The notes beneath the pieces are model-generated. The model was given only the letters and a program-made list of their open reading frames with translations, was not told where the DNA came from and ran no database searches. A DNA stretch of 5,308 bases from positions 1 to 5,308 of the forward strand of contig JAISVU010000296.1 of NCBI GenBank assembly GCA_031271375.1. Direction: 5' to 3'. The DNA comes from Clostridiales bacterium. GTDB taxonomy: Bacteria; Bacillota; Clostridia; Lachnospirales; WRAX01. A program made the position numbers and the translations under genes. Shown here piece after piece: positions 1-5,308 of the stretch (position 1 is the stretch's first letter; each line of letters begins with the position of its first letter).

Positions 1-27
1 GTCAACTTTTTGTGCGGTACGTGCCAT
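1..27 (-). CDS. 5' end of an unidentified gene leaving the window (partial)
   Basis: Read on the minus strand from position 27, nine open codons give MARTAQKVD before the window ends. The start is supported by its setting: a run of seven G on the minus strand (35-41) lies 7 nt before the ATG and can act as a purine-rich ribosome binding site. A good sigma-A type promoter (59-87) sits just upstream, which would give a leader of roughly 25 nt. Nine residues are too few to assign a family, so I do not name a product. The gene points away from the radical SAM gene at 205, sharing the same intergenic region. It is on the same strand as the mra genes but separated from them by the opposing radical SAM gene, so it is probably a separate transcription unit. 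Confidence 0.55.
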
Positions 28-58
28 GCCTTCGCCCCCCCTTTGCCTTTCAAGGAGT

Positions 59-87
59 ATTGTATCACGTTTATTACCATTATTCAA
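59..87 (-). promoter_or_regulatory. Sigma-A (sigma-70) type promoter, minus strand
   Basis: On the minus strand, TTGAAT (87-82) is followed after exactly 17 nt by TACAAT (64-59). The -10 box is preceded by TGA, giving the TGn extended -10 element. The -35 box matches TTGACA at 4 of 6 positions and the -10 box matches TATAAT at 5 of 6, with optimal spacing. Transcription would start near position 52 and run into the putative gene starting at 27. No obvious operator palindrome overlaps the boxes. This is the best promoter I can find in the window. Confidence 0.75.
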
Positions 88-93
88 TTGTTA

Positions 94-122
94 TTTTTAT
101 TTATGCGGTTAAACACTAGAAT
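94..122 (+). promoter_or_regulatory. Weak candidate promoter for the radical SAM gene
   Basis: The radical SAM gene needs a plus-strand promoter in the AT-rich region 65-190. The best -10 match I find is TAGAAT (117-122, 5 of 6), but the hexamer 17 nt upstream, TTTTTA (94-99), is a poor -35 box. A second -10-like TATCAT lies at 135-140 with no convincing -35. The true start site cannot be decided from sequence alone, and an alternative sigma factor is possible. Confidence 0.2.
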
Positions 123-183
123 AATTACGTAGCATATCATCACAAAAGAATATCAAGCCTCATATGTTGTATAGGACAAATAC

Positions 184-203
184 CTTATCGAAAGAAGGAT
201 AAG
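184..203 (+). repeat. Small inverted repeat overlapping the ribosome binding site
   Basis: CTTATC (184-189) and GATAAG (198-203) are perfect 6-bp complements around an 8-nt purine loop that carries part of the Shine-Dalgarno sequence of the gene at 205. The stem has only two G-C pairs, so it would be marginally stable. It could be a translational control element, a protein-binding palindrome, or chance. Confidence 0.3.
193..199 (+). promoter_or_regulatory. Ribosome binding site of the radical SAM gene
   Basis: AGAAGGA ends 5 nt before the ATG at 205, a normal Shine-Dalgarno spacing, and this fixes the start codon. The site lies partly in the loop and partly in the 3' arm of a small inverted repeat (184-189 with 198-203), so it could be partly masked in the mRNA, although the predicted stem is weak. 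Confidence 0.75.
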
Positions 204-204
204 A

Positions 205-1083
205 ATGGACGTATGGGGACGCTTAAAGGCTTGCCTTGATTACCCGTTTGAGGTGGCGCTTGAGACTACGGGACGTTGCAACGCAAGGTGCGATTTCTGC
301 CCGCACGACGAAATTGAGCGTAAGAATGAATACATGAGCGACGAGATGTTTTTAAGGGTAATCGAGCAGCTCAAGGAAATACCGCAAACGCATTACTTTC
401 AGATAACCCCTCACAAGGTCAATGAATTCCTGATGGATAAAAAGATATTCGAGCGTATTGATATGCTTCTCGAAGCCCTTCCTAGCGCCTATATAAGGAT
501 ATTTACAAACCTGCATATGGCGGACGACGAGGACATTAAAAGGCTTTGCGGCGTCAAGAGGCTCTCGGATTTGGCTATATCGCTTAACTCGCTGGACAAA
601 GACGAGTACAAAATGATTATGGGGCTGGATTTAGACAGAACCAAGCGGAATATTCATAAGCTGCTTGCCTATGTCCGCAAGAACGGGCTGCGTATGCTTA
701 CCGACAAAATACTCATATCCCGCGTGGCTCAGTATAATGACGGCGATTCCGCGTTCCTGCGCGAATGCGAAAAAGAGTTCGCCGAATATCTCGACATGCT
801 GACCATCCATGTTTTCCCGCGCGAAAACTGGATTGATTATCTGCCTGTGGAAACGGTGATACAGGATAATCAGCCATGCCCGCGCTGGGCCGAGTTTCAA
901 ATATGCTGCACCGGCGAGGTGGCCTTTTGCTGCAGGGATGGCAGGCCTTCTTACCCTATCGGGAACATAATGGAAAACACGGTGCTTGAAATATACAATA
1001 AACCGGAATACCGCCGGCTGCGCGAAGAGGCGCCGCTAAGATCGCAGATAACGCCGTGCCGGTTTTGCTCGGTGGTGTACTGA
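205..1083 (+). CDS. Radical SAM protein with C-terminal SPASM-like domain, function unknown
   Basis: This 292-residue protein carries the radical SAM signature CxxxCxxC at C25, C29 and C32 (CNARCDFC), which binds the [4Fe-4S] cluster that cleaves S-adenosylmethionine to a 5'-deoxyadenosyl radical. A TIM-barrel-like core follows. The C-terminal part resembles the SPASM/twitch domain: C225 followed by P-R-W, a CC pair at 242-243 with D245, a GN turn at 253-254, and a closing C285-x-x-C288. These could bind one auxiliary iron-sulfur cluster. C234 and C235 are additional. The usual GEP-like motif after the first strand appears here as NEF near residues 73-75. SPASM enzymes often modify peptides or proteins, but no precursor peptide, RRE/PqqD domain, transporter or partner enzyme is visible, so the substrate is unknown. 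It could also belong to the sugar- or lipid-modifying SPASM-like proteins. ATG start with a good ribosome binding site. It ends 1 bp from the convergent PBP gene. Confidence 0.9.
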   Translation: MDVWGRLKACLDYPFEVALETTGRCNARCDFCPHDEIERKNEYMSDEMFLRVIEQLKEIPQTHYFQITPHKVNEFLMDKKIFERIDMLLEALPSAYIRIFTNLHMADDEDIKRLCGVKRLSDLAISLNSLDKDEYKMIMGLDLDRTKRNIHKLLAYVRKNGLRMLTDKILISRVAQYNDGDSAFLRECEKEFAEYLDMLTIHVFPRENWIDYLPVETVIQDNQPCPRWAEFQICCTGEVAFCCRDGRPSYPIGNIMENTVLEIYNKPEYRRLREEAPLRSQITPCRFCSVVY

Positions 1084-1084
1084 C

Positions 1085-3412
1085 TTAAGTAGCCCCCGCC
1101 CCGCTGTCGGCTCGTACCTTAATCCGTATCTGCGAGCCGGGGGATATCATTATAAAAGGCTCCGGCATCTGGGCATAGACCCAATTATACTCCTTGTATG
1201 TGTTGTCGTTGCTTTCATATGATATAACCGGGGTAAAGCCTGCGGCGGTTATCGCGGTTTCTGCCTCCAGCGCCGTAAGGCCCGAGAGATCCGGCACCTC
1301 GGCCAGCGCCTCGCCCTCGGCATACGGGTCAATCATCAGATAAACCGTGGCGTTTTGGGCTATTTGCTCGCCGGGGTTAGGGAACTGCCCCGAGACGACC
1401 GTGCCTTCGCTGCCTACCAGGCCGAAATCAATCCCCAGCGCGTTGAGCCGCTCCATCGCCTGCCACACGGGCCAGTTGCGGTAATCCTCCATTGTCTTCC
1501 CGCTGGTAGCGGTGGCGGACGACGGCGGGATGCGCTTATAGGATATGATATCCATGACCGTTTCCATAAACATATATGACGCGGAAGGCGTAACCCCCGC
1601 GGGCCGGTAGATTATGGTAAGCACGACGTACTGGGGCTTATCCGCCGGGAAATACCCGATGAACGACGCGGCTTCATGGTAATCGGGGTCGCTGTCGCGG
1701 CCCTGTTCAGCGGTTCCTGACTTTCCGCCTATCGCGTATCCCGCCACCTTAGCTCTGGCTCCGGTGCCGTACTCCAAAGTGTCCAGCATAACATCCCGCA
1801 TATAGTCCGAGGTTTCCCGCGAGAGTATCTTCCGCACCAGCTCGGGCTTACGGTCGTATACGACGGCGTTCTTTCGGTTTACGGTTTGAGACACGACATA
1901 TGGTTTATACAGGTTGCCGCCGTTTATCAGCGCACAGAAGCCCGTGATTGCCTGAATCGGAGTGCATTTAAAGGTCTGCCCGAACGAGGCCGTCGCCAAT
2001 TCCGACGCGTTTAGCCCAGAAAGCGGGTGGAGTAGGGCGGCCGCGGATTCCTCTGCGGGGAGGTCGATGCCGGTGCGCTGCCCGTAACCGAAGTCATGCT
2101 GGTATTTATAAAACAGGTCCCTGCCCATCTTTTCGGCGATCTGCATCAGCGCGCAGTTGCAGGAGTACGCCACGGCCTGGCGCAGTGAAATATCGCCGTG
2201 GCCGTTACGGTTGCTGCAGTGGATTTCATACCCCGCGTATGTCAAGCTGCCGGCGCAGAAGAAGCGGTCGTTGGGCGAAATTATCCCTTCCTCCAGGGCG
2301 GCGGCGACGGTGATTGGCTTAAATATGGAGCCCGGCTCGAATGTATTGGTTATATTGAAGTTCTTCCATATAGTGTCGAACTGATCCGCAAGCTCGCGGG
2401 AGTTGGGCTCAAGCAATGACCATTCCGCCGCGATAGCGGGATTGGTTATATACGCTGGGTCCATCGGAGCGTTTAAGCTGAACGAAGGATAGGACGCCAT
2501 CGCGACGATGCCCGCGGTATCGGGTTCCATTACGATTACCGAGGTATACTCCGCGCCGTGCTCCAGACCGTACTTAACTGCGTTCTCCTCGGCTATCTGC
2601 TGGATGCCCAAATCAAAGGTGGTTATCGCGGTGAGGCCTTCCTCGGGCTCCACGCGCTCCGACACAACCGAGCGGTCGCTTGAATCATAGGTACGGAAAG
2701 ACCTTCCCGGCACCCCGGCCAGCTCGCGGTTATAATGCGCCTCAAGGCCCCAGGACGAATCGCCCCGGATAAAGCCCAGGGTCTGGGAAGCGAACACATC
2801 GTAACGGTACGAGCGCACGGCGTCTTCCTCAATATATATATCGTGCGGATTCTTTTCCTTCAGCGCCAGCGCTGTTTCCGGCGCGACGCCGGTCATTATA
2901 ACCTTGTAATATGTATTGTTCTCCGGCAGCAGCTTGCCGTCGGGGCCTTTTTCCATCAGCGCCCAAATATCCGCCTCAGGGTAGCCCAGTATCAGCGAGG
3001 CGTCGGCGATAGCGGTTTCCACCCTGTTAGTCTTTCGTTTCTTTTCCGCTATCTCTATGTTGTCCTTTTGATATCTGTCGTCCATCTTGATAACATCAAC
3101 AAAGACCTTGCACACCAATGAGCTGTAGGCCAAAGTCTGGCGGTTGCGGTCCAGGATGGAGCCACGCAGAGGGACGACGGAGGATTCGTTCCCGCTGCTG
3201 AAATTAATAAGGTTGTTTATCGCCTGTATCTCGAACTCAGGGCCCATCTCGTTTTTCCACCAGATAACCCGGTAGCACAGAAAGGCCAGCATTCCCACGC
3301 AGATAAGAAGCATCGAGATAAACTTAAAATACATCAAGCCGGTCTTATGGGACATGTCCAGTTTTTTGGATTTTTTGCCGTTGGATTTATAAGCGGTGTT
3401 ATAAGCGCCCAT
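1085..3412 (-). CDS. Class B penicillin-binding protein (SpoVD/PBP2B/FtsI type) with PASTA repeats
   Basis: This is a peptidoglycan DD-transpeptidase of about 775 residues, anchored in the membrane and acting outside the cell at the septum or in spore cortex synthesis. After a lysine-rich cytoplasmic tail comes one membrane helix (about residues 27-48). The PBP dimerisation domain follows, with the PLRGSILDRN box (81-90). The transpeptidase motifs are all intact: SxxK at S362-K365, SxN at S417-N419, and KSGT at 564-567. Two C-terminal PASTA-type repeats cover about 646-695 and 705-767; the first is more divergent. C399 and C418 have the same 19-residue spacing as the redox cysteines of Bacillus SpoVD, and C418 lies inside the SxN motif. 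SpoVD has one PASTA domain and PBP2B two, so the choice between sporulation and vegetative roles is open. I prefer the ATG at 3412, one base after the ftsL stop. A TTG at 3421 would add three residues and overlap ftsL. Both starts have weak ribosome binding sites, suggesting translational coupling. Confidence 0.93.
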   Translation of the reverse strand: MGAYNTAYKSNGKKSKKLDMSHKTGLMYFKFISMLLICVGMLAFLCYRVIWWKNEMGPEFEIQAINNLINFSSGNESSVVPLRGSILDRNRQTLAYSSLVCKVFVDVIKMDDRYQKDNIEIAEKKRKTNRVETAIADASLILGYPEADIWALMEKGPDGKLLPENNTYYKVIMTGVAPETALALKEKNPHDIYIEEDAVRSYRYDVFASQTLGFIRGDSSWGLEAHYNRELAGVPGRSFRTYDSSDRSVVSERVEPEEGLTAITTFDLGIQQIAEENAVKYGLEHGAEYTSVIVMEPDTAGIVAMASYPSFSLNAPMDPAYITNPAIAAEWSLLEPNSRELADQFDTIWKNFNITNTFEPGSIFKPITVAAALEEGIISPNDRFFCAGSLTYAGYEIHCSNRNGHGDISLRQAVAYSCNCALMQIAEKMGRDLFYKYQHDFGYGQRTGIDLPAEESAAALLHPLSGLNASELATASFGQTFKCTPIQAITGFCALINGGNLYKPYVVSQTVNRKNAVVYDRKPELVRKILSRETSDYMRDVMLDTLEYGTGARAKVAGYAIGGKSGTAEQGRDSDPDYHEAASFIGYFPADKPQYVVLTIIYRPAGVTPSASYMFMETVMDIISYKRIPPSSATATSGKTMEDYRNWPVWQAMERLNALGIDFGLVGSEGTVVSGQFPNPGEQIAQNATVYLMIDPYAEGEALAEVPDLSGLTALEAETAITAAGFTPVISYESNDNTYKEYNWVYAQMPEPFIMISPGSQIRIKVRADSGAGAT

Positions 3413-3413
3413 G

Positions 3414-4037
3414 TCATTCAATACCTATCAGCCCGGCAAGAGAGGTAAAAATATTGTCCCCGCCCTTTCCTTCATTGTCCTCTGGGGCGTCGTAGCGTTC
3501 GCTGTAGCTTACCCTCGGGTCGTCAACATAGATGAACTGGCTTTCCTCGGGGTCTACCATGCCCAGCTCGTTGCGTGCGAAGGCCTCAATCTCCTCAAGA
3601 TTGAAGTTATTCATTATCTCGTTTTCCAACACTACATTAATAGTTTTGATCCGGTTCAGCTCGGCCTGCATTTCATCCAGCCTGAGCCTGCGCTCGTCCG
3701 TCCTCGCGTAGGACAGTATGCAGAGGAAAGCAAGGCCCAGCACCATCGCCAGCGCTCCGGTACGTATCAAGCCCTTGTGGTTCTTACGGGCAATGTCAAT
3801 ATCCACCGTAGTCACATGCCCGCGCTGCTGTTTGACGGTCTTCTGGGGCGGTGTATTAACAGGCTGCGGTGCGCGGCGTTTTTCCACGGGCCGCGCCGTT
3901 CCTGTGCGTTCCCTGCGGAATGGCCTGGTGTCCTCTTTCCTGACGGGTTCCAGGACCACGGCGCTTGAGGTGTTGCTGTAGATGCCATTAAGGTATCTGT
4001 TGTAGCTGTCGTCGTACTTGCTATAGCGCTGGGCCAT
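3414..4037 (-). CDS. ftsL: FtsL/DivIC-type cell division protein
   Basis: This 207-residue bitopic membrane protein has a long basic, proline-rich cytoplasmic tail (about 1-88). A single membrane helix covers about 90-110. A probable coiled coil (about 113-142, heptad-like leucines, isoleucines and charged residues) follows, then the ARNELGM motif (154-160) typical of the FtsL/DivIC septum-initiator family. FtsL and its FtsB/DivIC partner form a complex that recruits and activates the septal PBP and FtsW. Position decides the name: between rsmH and a class B PBP the family member is normally FtsL, although the sequence alone cannot exclude DivIC. The extracytoplasmic tail after residue 170 is acidic and probably disordered. 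The cytoplasmic tail is longer than in E. coli or B. subtilis FtsL. ATG start with a perfect AGGAGG site. It ends 1 bp before the preferred PBP start. Confidence 0.85.
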   Translation of the reverse strand: MAQRYSKYDDSYNRYLNGIYSNTSSAVVLEPVRKEDTRPFRRERTGTARPVEKRRAPQPVNTPPQKTVKQQRGHVTTVDIDIARKNHKGLIRTGALAMVLGLAFLCILSYARTDERRLRLDEMQAELNRIKTINVVLENEIMNNFNLEEIEAFARNELGMVDPEESQFIYVDDPRVSYSERYDAPEDNEGKGGDNIFTSLAGLIGIE

Positions 4038-4044
4038 GTTTAAA

Positions 4045-4050
4045 CCTCCT
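4045..4050 (-). promoter_or_regulatory. Consensus ribosome binding site of ftsL
   Basis: AGGAGG on the minus strand lies 7 nt before the ATG at 4037 and directly abuts the TAA stop of rsmH (4053-4051). It fixes the ftsL start. It is by far the strongest Shine-Dalgarno site in the operon; the sites for rsmH and the PBP are weak. Confidence 0.85.
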
Positions 4051-5016
4051 TTAAGTTGTTTCCGTATCGGTTCTCATCTTTTCTATGATCCGCAGCTTTG
4101 CGGAACGGGAGCGGATGTTGGCCGCCAGCTCCTTTGCGTCGGGTTTTATGTGTTTCTTCGTGATCTTTGTGGCTAAGGGTTTTTTCCCGCATATGCAGAC
4201 GGGCATGTCCTTAGGGCAGGTACAGGGCTCGACGAGGCTGTTGAACGTGTTCTTGATGATACGGTCCTCCAATGAATTAAAAGATATTATCAAAAGTCTT
4301 CCGCTTGGATTTAACATATCGGTGAAATCCCGGATGGCCCTTTCAAGGACGCCTAGCTCGTTATTAACCTCAATGCGGATGGCCTGGAATACCCTGGTGG
4401 CGGGGTGCTTCGTCTTCTCCCACTTGGCCCTGGGTATCGCGTAGGCGATGATGTCGGCAAGGCGCAGCGTCGACATTATCGGCGAAACCCCGCGTGCCTG
4501 CTCGATGGCCCTCGCAATTCTCCCCGCGAACCGTTCCTCGCCGTAGCGCACAAAAATCCTTGTCATATCCTTAACGCTGTACTTATTCACAACATCCAAG
4601 GCGGAAAACCCGGAATCCCTGTCCATCCGCATGTCGGGCTCCGCATCCTGCTGGAAGGAAAACCCGCGTGCGCCGTCGTCCAAGTGCATTGACGAAACGC
4701 CGAGATCCAGCAAAACCCCGTCTAAGCCGGTTATGCCGAGGCCGGCCAATGCAGTCTTCGCGTTGGCGAAGTTGTCTTTTATAAAGGTCACATTCGAGAA
4801 GCCGCGCAGCCTTTCCAAAGCCAGCTTTATAGCCTCGGCGTCGCGGTCCATGCAGATCAAACGCCCCGTTTTGTCCAGCTTTTGGGCTATAAGGAACGAA
4901 TGCCCGCCCGCGCCGACAGTCCCGTCCAGGTACACACCGCCGGGCTTGATGTTTAATCCCTCTATTACTTGGTTAGGCATGACCGGGATATGCCTTAAAC
5001 CGATGCCGTTATCCAT
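4051..5016 (-). CDS. rsmH: 16S rRNA (cytosine-1402-N4)-methyltransferase RsmH (MraW)
   Basis: RsmH transfers a methyl group from S-adenosylmethionine to N4 of C1402 in 16S rRNA, tuning the ribosomal P site. Family landmarks are clear: the SAM-binding loop DGTVGAGGHS (31-40), an acidic residue in MDRD (about 56-59), LLDLGVSS (about 102-109), the RGFSF and PDMRMD boxes (about 117-132), HPATRVFQAIRIEVN (204-218), and a four-cysteine stretch CTC...CIC (265-276) common in Firmicutes homologues. One conserved box is altered: the usual ISFHSLEDR reads ISFNSLEDR, with Asn at residue 247. I chose the ATG at 5016, which gives 321 residues and puts the HIPV segment near the N terminus as in homologues; GGGG lies 9 nt upstream. 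A TTG at 5037 (328 residues) and an ATG at 5031 are possible. It lies 23 nt after mraZ and is clearly in the same operon. Confidence 0.95.
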   Translation of the reverse strand: MDNGIGLRHIPVMPNQVIEGLNIKPGGVYLDGTVGAGGHSFLIAQKLDKTGRLICMDRDAEAIKLALERLRGFSNVTFIKDNFANAKTALAGLGITGLDGVLLDLGVSSMHLDDGARGFSFQQDAEPDMRMDRDSGFSALDVVNKYSVKDMTRIFVRYGEERFAGRIARAIEQARGVSPIMSTLRLADIIAYAIPRAKWEKTKHPATRVFQAIRIEVNNELGVLERAIRDFTDMLNPSGRLLIISFNSLEDRIIKNTFNSLVEPCTCPKDMPVCICGKKPLATKITKKHIKPDAKELAANIRSRSAKLRIIEKMRTDTETT

Positions 5017-5039
5017 GATTATCTGCCCCATGAGCAATG

Positions 5040-5308
5040 TTATATCCCCAGCTCGGCCATTCTGGCCGTTATACCGGGATCCAGTTCGCCCGCGCTGTCC
5101 TGATATACTGTATAATTCTCACGGCTCCATATTTCTATGCGCCTCGCCACGCCGACGGAGACTATTTCTTTATTAATGCCCGCGTAAGCCCGCAAATTTT
5201 GCGGAATAACGACGCGGTATTGGGTATCGCGCTCGGCCTCGCAGGCCGAACCCCAGAAAAAACGCAGAAACTTGCGGGTGCCTTCGTCCGACATGGGAAG
5301 CCCTTTTA
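5040..5308 (-). CDS. mraZ: Transcriptional regulator MraZ, C-terminal part (5' end beyond window)
   Basis: MraZ is an AbrB-fold DNA-binding protein that binds repeats upstream of its own operon and controls the division and cell wall cluster. About 88 C-terminal residues are visible. The frame stays open to the window edge: the codons before the first in-frame ATG (5294) read K-G-L-P, which fits the family's linker between its two halves (LPxx...ARxFxRFFxxGA). That ATG is therefore an internal methionine, not the start, and roughly 55-60 N-terminal residues are missing. The second DxxxR motif is present as DTQYR, with tyrosine where glycine is usual, followed by VVIPQNLRAYAG and the RIEIWS segment. 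The stop TAA (5042-5040) is 23 nt before the chosen rsmH start. The operon promoter and MraZ-binding repeats would lie outside the window. Confidence 0.92.
   Translation of the reverse strand, partial: KGLPMSDEGTRKFLRFFWGSACEAERDTQYRVVIPQNLRAYAGINKEIVSVGVARRIEIWSRENYTVYQDSAGELDPGITARMAELGI

Noticed and set aside
103..132. Short plus-strand ORF of nine codons starting at 103 (MRLNTRIIT)
   Set aside because: It has no ribosome binding site and lies among the putative promoter elements. It is likely chance.
631..900. Minus-strand frame of about 89 codons inside the radical SAM gene
   Set aside because: It is antisense to the radical SAM core, has no motif and has no promoter or ribosome binding site.
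1091..1143. Bidirectional intrinsic terminator at the convergent junction
   Set aside because: There is an inverted repeat, but no T-run follows it on either strand and the loop is long, so it does not meet the intrinsic terminator pattern.
2735..3121. Plus-strand frame of about 128 codons opposite the PBP gene
   Set aside because: It is antisense to the PBP dimerisation region, which is well supported by motifs, and its composition looks like a reverse-frame translation.
3411..3968. Long plus-strand frame opposite ftsL
   Set aside because: It lies antisense to a well-supported FtsL-like gene, has no family motifs and has no ribosome binding site. It is a shadow frame.
4631..5176. Long plus-strand frame opposite rsmH and mraZ
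   Set aside because: It runs antisense to clear rsmH and mraZ coding sequence and has no recognisable motif.
5040..5294. A complete 84-residue gene starting at the ATG at 5294
   Set aside because: The frame stays open to the window edge with K-G-L-P before that Met, which fits the MraZ central linker. It is a truncated mraZ, not a short gene.
1..5308. CRISPR array, tRNA, insertion sequence or long repeats
   Set aside because: No periodic repeats, cloverleaf-like sequence, transposase motifs or terminal inverted repeats were seen on reading both strands.

Overview
The window holds one end of a division and cell wall (dcw/mra) gene cluster on the minus strand, facing a lone radical SAM gene on the plus strand. 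Gene content and order (mraZ, rsmH, an ftsL/divIC-type gene, and a class B penicillin-binding protein with C-terminal PASTA repeats) point to a Bacillota bacterium, most likely a moderate-GC Clostridia member. The PBP resembles SpoVD/PBP2B, which fits a spore-forming lineage or one descended from spore formers. This placement is inferred from gene architecture; no rRNA or other marker is present.

Layout from left to right. Positions 1-27 (minus) look like the first nine codons of a gene leaving the window on the left. A well-formed sigma-A type promoter (59-87, minus) lies just upstream of it. Positions 28-204 are an AT-rich divergent intergenic region. Positions 205-1083 (plus) encode a 292-residue radical SAM protein with a C-terminal SPASM-like cysteine domain. 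One base later, on the opposite strand, the PBP gene ends (1085-3412). Continuing upstream along the minus strand are an FtsL-like gene (3414-4037), rsmH (4051-5016) and the 3' part of mraZ (5040 to the window edge).

The four minus-strand genes are separated by about 1 to 23 bases and run in the standard mra order, so they are almost certainly one operon. MraZ is a DNA-binding regulator of this operon. RsmH methylates 16S rRNA at C1402. FtsL is a bitopic divisome protein that works with FtsB/DivIC and the septal PBP. The PBP is a septal or spore-cortex transpeptidase. The usual next genes (murF, mraY, murD, ftsW, murG) do not follow, because the opposing radical SAM gene starts 1 bp beyond the PBP stop.

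I see no clear evidence of a new defence, mobile or RNA system. The points most worth a second look are: the radical SAM/SPASM gene of unknown substrate placed head-on against the truncated dcw cluster; the PBP's cysteine pair, which matches the spacing of the SpoVD redox switch; the promoter and gene start at the left edge; and a few unusual residues in otherwise conserved family motifs.
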